From Nocardioides panzhihuensis (GTDB lineage: Bacteria > Actinomycetota > Actinomycetes > Propionibacteriales > Nocardioidaceae), in NCBI RefSeq assembly GCF_013408335.1, contig NZ_JACBZR010000001.1, positions 3,759,501 to 3,823,500 on the forward strand: a stretch of 64,000 nt of DNA, given 5' to 3'. Made by a program: the position numbers and the translations under genes. Each line of letters opens with the position of its first letter. Position 1 is the stretch's first letter. The notes under the pieces are model-generated. The model searched no databases and had not been told where the DNA came from. It worked only from the letters and a program-made list of their open reading frames with translations. Below, in pieces: positions 50,212 through 59,379 of the stretch.

Positions 50212-51555
50212 ATGACGAATGAGGGACTGTCCATCTTCAACGAGGCTTCAGAGCCTCGGAAGAACCCCGAGCAGGACTCGACCGAGACACAGGTCCTCCC
50301 CCGGGTCCCCGGCGCGTCCGGGTCGCCCAGCTCCGGCCACAACTCACCACCACCGGCGCCAGGCTCACTCCCAGCCTTCCCGGTCGTGCGACGTGGCGGA
50401 TACGACCCCGGGACGGTCAACGCCCGGGTCCAGCAGCTGCTTCAGGCCAACGGCCAGGGTCAGTCGGCCCTGCGCAACGCGCAGCGACGCATCGCCGAGC
50501 TCGAGCGCCAGGTCAACGACCTGAAGGCCACGGCCGCGCAAGGCAACGAGGCCCCGTCCTACGCCTCCCTCGGTGGTCGCGCAAGCGCGATGCTCCGACT
50601 GGCCGAGGAAGAGGCCGCAGCCGTCAAGGAGGCCGCCGAGAAGGAGGCCGCGGTCATCCGCGAGGCCGCCCAGCGCGAGGCCGCCGCAGCCAAGGCGTCC
50701 GCCCAGCGTGACATCGAGTCGCTGCGTACGACTCACTACAAGGAGATCGACGACCACCGCGAGAAGGTGACGTCCGAGGTCCAGCAGGCCCGCAAGATGG
50801 TGCAGGCCGAGAGCGAGGAGCTGCTCGCCGCCGCCAAGCGCGAGGCCGACCAGATCCGGCTCGCCGTCCAGCAGGAGGTCACCCAGCTGCGTACGTCGAC
50901 CCAGCGCGAGGTCGAGAAGGCCCGGGCCGGCGCGGACCGCGAGGTCCAGGAGGCCCGGCGGATGCTCGCCGTCGAGCGCGAGCGTCTCGCCCGCGAGGCC
51001 GCCGACCACCACGACCAGGCGATGGCCGAGACCACTCGCATCGTCACCGAGGGCGAGACCCGCGCCGCCGACGCCGAGGAGCGGGCCCGGATCGCCGCCC
51101 AGCACGTCGCCGACCAGCGCGCCGAGCTGGCCAAGGAGTCCGAGGGAATCATCGCCCGCGCCCGCCGCGACGCCGAGGCGATCCTGTCCAAGGCTCGCGC
51201 CGAGGCCGACCACCTCGCCTCCACCGCGACCGTCGAGGCCGAGAAGGGTCACGCGATCATCAAGGCCGAGGTCGACCGCCTCACCAAGCGCCGCGACGCG
51301 ATCGCCGCTCAGCTCTCCTCGCTCACCGACCTGGTCTCCGGGTTCGGCAAGACCGAGGACCCGGCCGAGCTCGAGGCTCCCAAGCCGATCACCGAGGAGG
51401 AGGACATCGTCGACGGCGAGCTCGTCGACCAGGTCGAGGAGAGCGTCACCGTGGTCGACTCCGAGGATGGCCTCGGTGACGACTACGACGACTACGACGA
51501 GCCGTCCGAGAAGACCGCGATCCGCGAGCCCGAGACAGCTAAGTCCGAGAGGTGA
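50212..51555 (+). CDS. DivIVA-like coiled-coil protein
   Basis: A 447-residue, highly charged protein with a long coiled coil from about residue 75 to 370. It is built of Ala/Glu/Arg heptads (AKREADQIRLAVQQEVTQLR, EVEKARAGADREVQEARRML) like actinobacterial DivIVA, Scy and FilP polarity proteins. The N-terminal 70 residues are Pro/Ser-rich and the C-terminus is acidic (DDYDDYDEPSE). It probably organises the cell pole or a membrane-associated scaffold. ATG 50212 is chosen; GTG 50194 in frame is possible. The AI-2E permease gene overlaps its stop by four bases. Confidence 0.8.
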   Translation: MTNEGLSIFNEASEPRKNPEQDSTETQVLPRVPGASGSPSSGHNSPPPAPGSLPAFPVVRRGGYDPGTVNARVQQLLQANGQGQSALRNAQRRIAELERQVNDLKATAAQGNEAPSYASLGGRASAMLRLAEEEAAAVKEAAEKEAAVIREAAQREAAAAKASAQRDIESLRTTHYKEIDDHREKVTSEVQQARKMVQAESEELLAAAKREADQIRLAVQQEVTQLRTSTQREVEKARAGADREVQEARRMLAVERERLAREAADHHDQAMAETTRIVTEGETRAADAEERARIAAQHVADQRAELAKESEGIIARARRDAEAILSKARAEADHLASTATVEAEKGHAIIKAEVDRLTKRRDAIAAQLSSLTDLVSGFGKTEDPAELEAPKPITEEEDIVDGELVDQVEESVTVVDSEDGLGDDYDDYDEPSEKTAIREPETAKSER

Positions 51556-52757
51556 ACGCCGCCGCTGCCGACCGTCCAGGGGACGGTCCGGAGACGACGT
51601 CTGCCGAGACCGGCCCCAGCGACGACTCGACGGTCGACAGCGGGTCCGCGATCACCGCCGACGAGCCGGAACCGGAGCCAGAGGAGAGCGAACGGGACAA
51701 GCGGTACGGCAAGCCCGGACCGCCGTTCGACCGGAGGTCTCCCTACCTCTTCGGGCTGCTTCTCGGCTTCGGTCTGCTGACTGCCTACGCGGCGTCGAAC
51801 CTCTTCACCACGATGGGGAGCGTGATCCTCCAGGTGGTGGTCTCGCTCTTCATCGCCGCGGGGATCAACCCGATGGTGGTGTTCCTCCAGAGGCGCGGCT
51901 TCCCCCGGCCGTGGGCGGTCCTGACGGTCATCCTCGGCGTCCTGGGTGCGCTTGCCCTTTTCTTCGTGGCGCTCGTGCCGGTGATCAGCGACCAGATCGC
52001 CAAGATCTCGGCCAACGTGCCCGACTGGATCGAGGAGCTCCAGCGCAACCAGCGCATCCAGCAGCTCAACGACGAATACCGGATCCTCGACAAGGTGCAG
52101 GACTACGTCGCCAGCGGCGACTTCGTCAGCAGTGCCTTCGGCGGGGCGCTGGGCGTGGGCCTGGCGGTGATCAACGTGCTCGTCACGGGCTTCATCGTCA
52201 TCGTCTTGACGCTCTACTTCATCGCCGCCTACGACCAGACGAAGAACGCCCTCTACCGCCTCGCCCCGGCCTCGCGCCGCGACCGGGTCAGCAAGCTGGG
52301 CGACCGGGTCTTCGAGGGCATCGGGGGCTATGTCTCCGGCGCCTTCATCGTCGCGCTGTGCGCCGGCCTGTCCACGCTGGTGCTGCTCTTCGCCGTCGGG
52401 ATGGGCGAGTACGCAGTCGCTCTCGCCTTCGTCGTCATGATCACCGACGTGATCCCGATGATCGGGGCCACCATCGGCGCGATCATCGTCTGCTCGATCA
52501 CCTTCGCGACGACCGACCTGAAGACGGGCATCATCGCGGTGATCTTCTACATCGCCTACCAGCAGTTCGAGAACTACGTCATCTACCCACGGGTGATGTC
52601 TCGCTCCGTCGACGTCCCCGGGGTCGTCATCGTGATCGCGGCGCTCGTCGGCGCCTCGCTCCTCGGTGTCGTCGGCGCGCTGCTGGCGATCCCGACCGCG
52701 GCCGCCATCCTGATGCTGGTCCGCGAGGTCTACGTCAGGGCTCAGGACCAGAGGTAG
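51552..52757 (+). CDS. AI-2E family transporter (PerM/YdiK-like permease)
   Basis: A 401-residue membrane protein with an acidic N-terminal extension (residues 1-55), then spans LFGLLLGFGLLTAYAASNLF and GSVILQVVVSLFIAAGINPM. Later segments are LIVLTLYFIAAYDQTKNALY, IGGYVSGAFIVALCAGLSTL and IPMIGATIGAIIVCSITFAT, the order of the AI-2E exporter family. The substrate of actinobacterial members is not settled. GTG start overlaps the coiled-coil gene stop (GTGA), so the two are co-translated. Confidence 0.88.
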   Translation: MNAAAADRPGDGPETTSAETGPSDDSTVDSGSAITADEPEPEPEESERDKRYGKPGPPFDRRSPYLFGLLLGFGLLTAYAASNLFTTMGSVILQVVVSLFIAAGINPMVVFLQRRGFPRPWAVLTVILGVLGALALFFVALVPVISDQIAKISANVPDWIEELQRNQRIQQLNDEYRILDKVQDYVASGDFVSSAFGGALGVGLAVINVLVTGFIVIVLTLYFIAAYDQTKNALYRLAPASRRDRVSKLGDRVFEGIGGYVSGAFIVALCAGLSTLVLLFAVGMGEYAVALAFVVMITDVIPMIGATIGAIIVCSITFATTDLKTGIIAVIFYIAYQQFENYVIYPRVMSRSVDVPGVVIVIAALVGASLLGVVGALLAIPTAAAILMLVREVYVRAQDQR

Positions 52758-52769
52758 CCAGACCCTGGG

Positions 52770-52802
52770 AAGCGCCGCACGCAGCCGATGCGTGCGGCGC
52801 TT
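52770..52802. terminator. Bidirectional terminator
   Basis: AAGCGCCGCACGCA and TGCGTGCGGCGCTT form a perfect 14-bp stem with loop GCCGA between the convergent AI-2E and EamA genes. Confidence 0.9.
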
Positions 52803-52809
52803 CGCCGTC

Positions 52810-53769
52810 TCAGGAGGCAGTCGTCGACTGCTCGCCCTGCTGGACCGCGATGATGCCGGCCAGCACCACCAGCCCACCGATGAGCTGAATGAGCCCCGGG
52901 GCCTCGCCGAGCAGCAGCCAGGCGAAGACGACGGCCGAGACGACCTCGAGAAGCCCGACGAACGAGGAGAGCCGCGAGCCCAGGTTTCGGGTGGCGGCGA
53001 TGCCGGTGGCGTACGCGACCGAGCAGGTCAGCACACCGAGGCCGATCAGCGGCACCCACCAGGCCACCTCGAGGCCCGCCATGACCACGGGCGACGTCTC
53101 GATCGCGAACGGGATGGCCCCGATCAGGCAGAGCAGCGCCAGCAGGATCGTCGCACCCGTCAGGCCGAGCCAGGCCAGCGCGAGCGGCGGCAGCGTGGTG
53201 CTGGAGTGGGCGTTGAGGACGAAGTAGCCGGCCAGGCCGACGGCCGCCCCTGCAGCCCACAGGATCCCGACCGGGTGGACGTTCGCGCCGCTGACCAGAT
53301 CGAGGACGAGCACGAGCCCGGCGATCGCGATCAGAGCGCCCACCATCGTCAGCCGCGAGGGCCGCTCCCCGTGTCGCAGCCACATCCACGCGACGACGAG
53401 CACGACCCCCATGTACTCCATCAGCAGTGCCGGCCCGACGGCCATCCACTGCACCGCCGAGAAGAACGCGAACTGCGGCACCACGATCGCAAGCAGCGCG
53501 TACGCCACCACGAGCCGCCAGCTCGCCGCGACGCTCCGCCACCGGCCGGAGAGCGCGCGCACCGCGAAGGGGGCGAGCACGACGGCACCGATGCCGACAC
53601 GGAAGATCAGCACGCCTCCCGTCGTCCAGCCGGTGTCGAAGAGGCCGCGCCCGAGCGGGCCGGAGAGGCTGAACGTGACCGCCGAGACGACCGCCAGGAG
53701 GAGCCCGGCAGCCACCAGCGGCGTCTTCGTGCTCTGCGGCACCGCTTCGTCATTGGTCAACGTCGTCAT
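52810..53769 (-). CDS. EamA-family (DMT) transporter, RhtA-like
   Basis: A 319-residue ten-span permease with two EamA repeats (AVVSAVTFSLSGPLGRGLFD, FFSAVQWMAVGPALLMEYMG; and VLTCSVAYATGIAATRNLGS, FVGLLEVVSAVVFAWLLLGE). It is close to RhtA-type amino acid exporters. ATG 53769 (MTTLTNDEAVP) is preferred to the in-frame TTG upstream. It is divergent from a CGNR zinc-finger regulator, with an inverted repeat between them, so efflux control by that regulator is likely. Confidence 0.85.
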   Translation of the reverse strand: MTTLTNDEAVPQSTKTPLVAAGLLLAVVSAVTFSLSGPLGRGLFDTGWTTGGVLIFRVGIGAVVLAPFAVRALSGRWRSVAASWRLVVAYALLAIVVPQFAFFSAVQWMAVGPALLMEYMGVVLVVAWMWLRHGERPSRLTMVGALIAIAGLVLVLDLVSGANVHPVGILWAAGAAVGLAGYFVLNAHSSTTLPPLALAWLGLTGATILLALLCLIGAIPFAIETSPVVMAGLEVAWWVPLIGLGVLTCSVAYATGIAATRNLGSRLSSFVGLLEVVSAVVFAWLLLGEAPGLIQLIGGLVVLAGIIAVQQGEQSTTAS

Positions 53770-53805
53770 GACACATGACAATCCCATCGTCGCGGTAATG
53801 TGTCA
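53769..53805. promoter_or_regulatory. Inverted repeat between EamA and CGNR genes
   Basis: TGACACAT (53769-53776) and ATGTGTCA (53798-53805) are perfect 8-bp arms with 21 bp between. They overlap the start codon of EamA and end two bases before the CGNR start, so a bound regulator could control both genes. Confidence 0.6.
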
Positions 53806-53807
53806 AC

Positions 53808-54353
53808 ATGGTTTTCACTTATGACACCGATATGGGTCTCCAGGCCGTTGTCGACCTCGTGAACACCGACGGCAGCAGCTCCGACGACCTGACGGAGGTC
53901 GCCCAGCTCGATGCCTTCTACCAGCGCTGGGGCTACACCGGACGCCACGACCGCACGCGAGCCGAGCTCGAGGACGTCCGCCGCATCCGACCCGTGATGC
54001 GCGAGCTCCTTCTCGCCGACCGCGACGAGGCGGTGCACCTCGTCAACAAGCTTCTCTCCGACTACGGCACCACTCCACAGCTGGTCCGCCACGACGAGAC
54101 CGACTGGCACATCCATGCCTCCGCCGAGGACCGGCCCTATGCCGAGCGGATCATCGTCGAGACCGCGATGGCCATGGTCGACGTCATTCGCACCGACGAG
54201 CTGTCCCGGCTCTCGATCTGCGCCGACGAGGGCTGTGAGGGAGTGGTCGTCGATCTGTCCCGCAATCGCTCGAAACGCTACTGCTCACAGACGTGCACCA
54301 ACCGCAACGCGGTCGCGGCCTATCGGGAGCGTCAGGGCTCGGCGAGGAAGTAG
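53808..54353 (+). CDS. CGNR zinc-finger domain transcriptional regulator (ABATE domain)
   Basis: A 181-residue protein. The N-terminal part is an ABATE-type stress domain (DMGLQAVVDLVNTDG through VEVAQLDAFY-like segments), and the C-terminal zinc finger has CADEGCEGVVVDLSRNRSKR followed by YCSQTCTNRNAVAAYRERQ (C4 ligands, CTNR in place of CGNR). Such proteins are transcription factors of unclear ligand. It is divergent from an amino acid-type exporter. The 137 bases after it hold only GC-rich inverted repeats. Confidence 0.88.
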   Translation: MVFTYDTDMGLQAVVDLVNTDGSSSDDLTEVAQLDAFYQRWGYTGRHDRTRAELEDVRRIRPVMRELLLADRDEAVHLVNKLLSDYGTTPQLVRHDETDWHIHASAEDRPYAERIIVETAMAMVDVIRTDELSRLSICADEGCEGVVVDLSRNRSKRYCSQTCTNRNAVAAYRERQGSARK

Positions 54354-54490
54354 GCGGATGCGTCGCGTCGCCAGGGCGCGTACTCGGCAAGGCGCCCCGC
54401 CGAAGTCATACCGGGGTCTTTCGAGGCGGGGCAACGCCGCCGAGTGCGTGCCGTGGCGGCGCGGAGCGCCGCCTAGTTCCTGGTCGAGCC

Positions 54491-55777
54491 CTAGGCGAGC
54501 GCGAAGTAGCGGAGGGCGACGTAGACCCAGGCGACGGCCAGCGTCACGATCGTCACCACGATGCCGTACCGCGTGAACTTCCAGAAGCTGATCGGGTGGC
54601 CGGACTTGGCAGCGAGGCCGAGCACGACCACGTTGGCGCCGGCGGCGACGGCGGTGGTGTTGCCGCCGAGGTCGGCGCCGAAGACCAGGGCCCACCACAG
54701 CGGACTGTCGGCGCCCGAGGACGGCGTCGCGGCGACCATCTCCTCCACGATCGGCACCATCGCCGCGGTGTAGGGGATGTTGTCGACGAAGCCACCCACG
54801 ACCGCCGAGCCGATCATCAGCCCGGTCACCCCGGCGAGCTCGTTGTCGCCCATCAGGTCGGCGGCGTACGTTCCCAGCGACCCGATCACACCGACCTCGA
54901 CCAGGCCTCCGACCAGCACGAACAGAGCCATGAAGAAGGCGAGCGTCGACCACTCGACCTCCTCCAGGAAGGCCTCGGTCGGTGTCTGCGAGACGACGAC
55001 CATCGCGCCGGCGCCGAGCATGGCGACCAGCGACGGGTCCAGGTGGAGCTCGGTGTGCAGGCCGAAGGCGAGCATCACCAGGGCCAGGACGGCCAGGCAT
55101 CGGTAGAGCAGCCCACGGTCCGGGATCGCCGAGGCGGGCGGCTCGATCAGGCCGTCCAGGTCGACCTGGCCACGGAAGTCGCGGCGGAAGAGCACCCGGA
55201 CCAGACCGATCAGCACGACCAGCAGGATCAGGCACAGCGGCAGCGAGTGGATCAGGAAGTCGTCGAAGGTCAGGTTCGCCCGGCTGGCCACGATGATGTT
55301 GGGCGGGTCGGCGATCAGGGTCGAGGTGCCGCCGACGTTCGCGGCCAGGATGAGCGAGATCAGGTACGGCATCGGGTTCAGTCCCAGCCGCTCGCAGACC
55401 GACAACGTCACCGGCGTGACCAGCAGCACCGTGGTCACGTTGTCAAGGATGGGCGAGAGCGCCGCGGTGACGAGGATCAGCAGCGTCGCCAGACGCGCCG
55501 GGCGGCCGCCGGAGTGCTTGACCGCCCATAGCGCAAGGAACTCGAACAGGCCCGTCTGCTTCAGGACGCCGACGATCACCATCATCCCGAAGAGCAGGAA
55601 GATGACGTCCCAGTCGACCCCGGTCTCGTGACTGTAGAAGGCGGACTCGGCACTGATGATCCCGATCGCCACCATCGCCGCGACACCGCCCAGGGCTGCG
55701 GCGACGCGGTGGACACGCTCGGTGGCGATGAGACCGTAGGTGACGATGAAGATCGCGATTGCTGCGTACACGATCAT
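54491..55777 (-). CDS. SLC13/ArsB-NhaD-type ion transporter
   Basis: A 428-residue permease with about eleven spans. Characteristic segments are YAAIAIFIVTYGLIATERVH, VDWDVIFLLFGMMVIVGVLK, ATLLILVTAALSPILDNVTT, LILAANVGGTSTLIADPPNI and GGFVDNIPYTAAMVPIVEEM, which repeat the DN and DPPN motifs of the ArsB/NhaD ion transporter superfamily. It could move sodium, arsenite or dicarboxylate; sequence alone does not decide. It is divergent from the histidine kinase gene by 101 bp. Confidence 0.85.
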   Translation of the reverse strand: MIVYAAIAIFIVTYGLIATERVHRVAAALGGVAAMVAIGIISAESAFYSHETGVDWDVIFLLFGMMVIVGVLKQTGLFEFLALWAVKHSGGRPARLATLLILVTAALSPILDNVTTVLLVTPVTLSVCERLGLNPMPYLISLILAANVGGTSTLIADPPNIIVASRANLTFDDFLIHSLPLCLILLVVLIGLVRVLFRRDFRGQVDLDGLIEPPASAIPDRGLLYRCLAVLALVMLAFGLHTELHLDPSLVAMLGAGAMVVVSQTPTEAFLEEVEWSTLAFFMALFVLVGGLVEVGVIGSLGTYAADLMGDNELAGVTGLMIGSAVVGGFVDNIPYTAAMVPIVEEMVAATPSSGADSPLWWALVFGADLGGNTTAVAAGANVVVLGLAAKSGHPISFWKFTRYGIVVTIVTLAVAWVYVALRYFALA

Positions 55778-55878
55778 GTGTTGAGCTCCATGCCATCGAC
55801 TCTCCGCGACCGCACGCCCGATCCGAATGGGTGCTGCCACCCATAAGCCCTGGCCAGAGAGCATGTCAGGGTTGCTGC

Positions 55879-56826
55879 ATGAGTCATCTACCCCTCTACT
55901 GGCGGGTCTGCCTGACGAACTGGGCGGTGTTCTGCGTCGGGACCCTGGTCCTGGCGCTGTCCCCGGCCCGGGTCTCGGAGCGGGTCCTGGCCTCGGAGGC
56001 GCTGGTGCTGGCGGTGGGGCTGGTCGTGATGGCGACCCTCAACGCCCTCCTGCTGCTGCGCAGCCTGGCACCGATCGACCGGGTTATCCGCACGATGGAC
56101 TCGGTGGACCACCTCTCCCCCGACCAGCGCCTGTCCACCCAGGGCAAGGGCGCCGGCGCCCGGCTGGTCGCCAGCTACAACGCGATGCTCGAGCGACTGG
56201 AGACCGAGCGGAGCACCAGCAACGCCAAGGCGCTCGCCGCCCAGGAGGCCGAGCGGCACCGGATCGCCCAAGAGCTCCACGACGAGGTCGGGCAGTCGCT
56301 CACCGTCGTACTCCTGGGGCTCAAGGGGCTGGAGCGGCAGGTGCCGGAATCGGTTCGCGAGGAGTTCGCCGCCGTCCGTGAGTCGGCCCGGACCGGCATC
56401 GACGACGTACGCCGCGTGGCCCGGCAGCTACGTCCCGGCGTGCTCGAGGACCTCGGCCTGCACGCCGCCCTCGCCTCGCTGGCCACCGACGTCGGCGCCC
56501 GCGGCCGCACCACCGTACGGCGCACGATCGCGCCCGGACTTCCCGACCTCCCCCAGGACCGCGAGCTCGTGATCTACCGGGTCGCTCAGGAGGCGCTCAC
56601 CAACGTCGTACGACACGCCCACGCTGCCACCGCCGACCTCTCCCTCGGCAAGGTCGGCGACAAGGTGGTCCTCACCGTCACCGACGACGGCCGCGGCAGC
56701 GCCGACCTGGTGCCCGGCGCCGGGATCAGCGGCATGCGGGAGCGCGCCCTTCTCGTCGGTGCCGACCTGAGCGTGGCCAGCGCCCCCGGCCAGGGCACCA
56801 CCGTCCGTCTCGAGGTGCCGCTGTGA
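55879..56826 (+). CDS. Membrane sensor histidine kinase (NarL-system type)
   Basis: A 315-residue kinase. Two membrane spans (TNWAVFCVGTLVLALSPARV, LVLAVGLVVMATLNALLLLR) enclose only a short extracytoplasmic loop, so sensing is probably within the membrane. A HAMP-like linker leads to the HisKA_3 dimerisation helix with the phospho-acceptor in RIAQELHDEVGQSLTVVLLG and an ATPase domain with VIYRVAQEALTNVVRHAHA and LTVTDDGRGS. The response-regulator start overlaps its stop (GTGA). ATG 55879 is chosen. Confidence 0.92.
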   Translation: MSHLPLYWRVCLTNWAVFCVGTLVLALSPARVSERVLASEALVLAVGLVVMATLNALLLLRSLAPIDRVIRTMDSVDHLSPDQRLSTQGKGAGARLVASYNAMLERLETERSTSNAKALAAQEAERHRIAQELHDEVGQSLTVVLLGLKGLERQVPESVREEFAAVRESARTGIDDVRRVARQLRPGVLEDLGLHAALASLATDVGARGRTTVRRTIAPGLPDLPQDRELVIYRVAQEALTNVVRHAHAATADLSLGKVGDKVVLTVTDDGRGSADLVPGAGISGMRERALLVGADLSVASAPGQGTTVRLEVPL

Positions 56827-57485
56827 CCCCGACGCCCCCGAAGATCCGGATCCTGCTGGCCGACGACCACACCCTCGTACGCCGCGGGGTCCGCCTCATC
56901 CTCGACGCCGAGCCGGACCTCGAGGTCGTCGCGGAGGCGGCCGACGGCGCGGAGGCGGTCGCCGCCCTCCGCGATGTCCGGGCCGACCTGGTGATCCTGG
57001 ACGTCGCGATGCCTCGGATGACCGGCCTGCAGGCCGCGCGCACCATCGCTCGGATGCGTACGCCCCCGAAGATGCTGATGCTCTCGATGCACGACAACGA
57101 GCAGTACTTCTTCGAGGCGCTCAAGGTCGGCGCGAGCGGCTACGTTCTCAAGTCGGTCGCCGACGAGGACCTGGTCAAGGCTTGTCGCACCGCCATCCAG
57201 GGGCGAGCCTTCGTCTATCCCGGGGCGATGAGCGCGCTGGTCCGTGACTACCTCGACCGCCTCAACCGCGGCGAGAGCCTCCCGCGGACCGTGCTGACCG
57301 AACGCGAGGACGAGGTGCTCAAGCTCATCGCCGAGGGCCACTCCACTCGCGAGATCGCGCGCGAGCTGACGATCTCCTACAAGACCGTCGAGCGGCACCG
57401 CGAGAACATCCTCGCCAAGCTCGGGCTGCGGGACCGGACTCAGGTGACTCGGTACGCCATCCGTGCGGGCCTCATCGAACCGTGA
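56823..57485 (+). CDS. NarL/LuxR-family response regulator
   Basis: A 220-residue regulator with an N-terminal receiver (ILLADDHTLVRRGVRLILDA, phospho-acceptor Asp in LVILDVAMPRMTG, Lys in GYVLKSVADEDL) and a C-terminal LuxR HTH (LTEREDEVLKLIAEGHSTRE, IARELTISYKTVERHRENI). It partners the kinase at 55879-56826, with which it overlaps. The target genes are unknown. Confidence 0.94.
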   Translation: MTPTPPKIRILLADDHTLVRRGVRLILDAEPDLEVVAEAADGAEAVAALRDVRADLVILDVAMPRMTGLQAARTIARMRTPPKMLMLSMHDNEQYFFEALKVGASGYVLKSVADEDLVKACRTAIQGRAFVYPGAMSALVRDYLDRLNRGESLPRTVLTEREDEVLKLIAEGHSTREIARELTISYKTVERHRENILAKLGLRDRTQVTRYAIRAGLIEP

Positions 57486-57942
57486 CCTCGTCCGGTGGTC
57501 GAGCCGCTGCCTTCACGCTGGTCGAGCGTTGCGTCCCCGCTGGTCGAGCGTTGTGTCCCCGCTGGTCGAGCCGTTGTGTTCCGCTGGTCGAGACCTGCCT
57601 TCCGCTGGTCGAGCCGCCGGAGCCGCTAGGCGGAGGCGTGTCGAGACCAACACGGTTCTGGTCGGGGAAACCTCGCTTAGCGACTGTTTCTTCGTCTTCA
57701 GGTTCGCCGCCGACCCTTCTTCGAGTGTTTCTCGATCAGCCGCCGCGTCAAGGACGGGCTTCGCCCGCCGCTTCGCGGTGGCCTTCGGCCATCCTTGACT
57801 CGGCACCTGATCGAGAAAGATTTCGCCATTATCGGGGCGGCGGCGAGGGTGTGGCGCGGGGTCCAGGTTACTTGTTCACGGACTGCTTAAATCGGGTCTG
57901 ACCAGCACAAACAGGTAGCATCCTGGTGCTGTTTCACATATA
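57486..57942. repeat. Dispersed repeat region upstream of the second DUF222/HNH gene
   Basis: No gene is seen. Five degenerate copies of a CGCTGGTCGAGCGTTGTGTC-like unit (57497-57617) run into a 57-bp block (57601-57657) identical to 38298-38354 upstream of the other DUF222/HNH gene. A TATAAT box (57939-57944) lies 7 nt before the HNH start, so that message may be leaderless. Confidence 0.8.
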
Positions 57943-57951
57943 ATGAGGCGT

Positions 57952-59379
57952 ATGAACGAGACCGTCGACCAGCTCCTCGCCGGGCCGCCCCTGGGTGCGT
58001 CCGAGGGTGAGCTGGTCGACTGGATCGGCCGGCTCGAAGAGATCAAATGCGTCGCTGAGGCCGTTCAAACAGAGGCAGCCGTACGCCTCGACGAGGCCAC
58101 CCGCGCCCGGCAGGCCGAGGCCGGGATCCGTGCCCGGAAACTGGGGGAAGGCGTGGCCTCGCAGGTGGCGTTGGCGAGGCGAGTCTCACCGGCCAAGGGT
58201 GCCAAGCTCCTGGGCTTGGCGAAGATCCTCATCGTCGAGATGCCGCACACGTTCCGGTTGATGAAAGCAGGCCTGTTCTCGCAGTGGCAGGCCACCATCC
58301 TCGCCCGCGAGACCGCCTGTCTCTCGGTGGAGGACCGCCGAGTCATTGACTACCAGCTCTGTGCTCTCGGCCCCGATGGTGAACCGCCTGCAGTGGTGAC
58401 GATGGGCCTGCGACAGCTCGAGAACGCGGCCAAGAAGCTTGCGATTGCTCTGGACCAGGAGTCTGTCGTGGCTCGTGCCGCCAATGCGGAGAAGGACCGC
58501 CGGGTCAGCGTCCGGCCGGCTCCCGACACGATGACCTGGCTCGGCGCATTGTTGCCGGTCAAGGACGGCGTCACCGTCTACGCGGCCCTGGACCAGGCAG
58601 CCAAGGCTGCCCAGGCGGCCGGTGATGAGCGGTCGCGTGGGCAGGTCATGGCCGACACCCTGGTCGACCGCGTCACCGGGCGTGACGGCGTCGACGCGAA
58701 GCCTCGGATCGAGGTCAAGATCGTCATGACAGCCGACGCCCTCACCAACGACACCGACCAGCCCGCGATGGTCGAGGGCTACGGCCCCGTCCCCGCGACC
58801 TGGGCCCGCGAAGCACTCGCCGACGCGGAGGTCTTTATCCGCAGGCTGTTCACAGACCCTACCGGGCAGCTGGTCGCGATGGAGTCCCGCTCCCGCAAAG
58901 CCCCCGACGGCCTGGCCGAGTTCATCACCACCCGCGACGGCGGGATCTGCCGCACCAACGGCTGCGACGCACCCATCCGCAACATCGACCACGCCCAACG
59001 CCACGCAGACGGAGGCCACACCAAGGCCGCGAACCTCCAAGGCTTGTGCGAAAGATGCAACCAAGCCAAGGAAGCCCTCGGCTGGCAAGCCAGACCCGGA
59101 CCCGACGGCAGCATCATCACCATCACACCCACCGGGCACACCTACGTCAGCCCACCACCCACCACCCGACACCTGGCAACCAGACGCGCCGCCACTGTCC
59201 CGGGCCGAGTTCGTGCTGCGCGACGTACTCCTCGACTACGGCCTCGCAGCATGAGGCGCGCAGCTCCTACGGCCCGACCATCGTCAGGTACCAGAGAGAT
59301 CAGTCGCCGAGGAACTGACGAAGAGCCGCCAGGAAGGTCTCCGGCTTCTCGGAGTGGACCCAGTGGCCGGCGCCCTTGA
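57952..59379 (+). CDS. DUF222/HNH endonuclease domain protein (13E12-repeat type), probable 3' frameshift
   Basis: The uninterrupted frame gives 475 residues: a DUF222 domain (DWIGRLEEIKCVAEAVQTEA through TVYAALDQAAKAAQAAGDER) and an HNH motif (FITTRDGGICRTNGCDAPIR, NIDHAQRHADGGHTKAANLQ, GLCERCNQAKEALGWQA). After about 59160 the reading turns Arg/Pro-rich. A +1 frame there reads DTWQPDAPPLSRAEFVLRD and ends at 59254, more like a natural C-terminus, and would remove the 80-bp overlap with the next gene. ATG 57952 is chosen over 57943. It resembles mycobacterial REP13E12-type genes. Confidence 0.75.
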   Translation: MNETVDQLLAGPPLGASEGELVDWIGRLEEIKCVAEAVQTEAAVRLDEATRARQAEAGIRARKLGEGVASQVALARRVSPAKGAKLLGLAKILIVEMPHTFRLMKAGLFSQWQATILARETACLSVEDRRVIDYQLCALGPDGEPPAVVTMGLRQLENAAKKLAIALDQESVVARAANAEKDRRVSVRPAPDTMTWLGALLPVKDGVTVYAALDQAAKAAQAAGDERSRGQVMADTLVDRVTGRDGVDAKPRIEVKIVMTADALTNDTDQPAMVEGYGPVPATWAREALADAEVFIRRLFTDPTGQLVAMESRSRKAPDGLAEFITTRDGGICRTNGCDAPIRNIDHAQRHADGGHTKAANLQGLCERCNQAKEALGWQARPGPDGSIITITPTGHTYVSPPPTTRHLATRRAATVPGRVRAARRTPRLRPRSMRRAAPTARPSSGTREISRRGTDEEPPGRSPASRSGPSGRRP

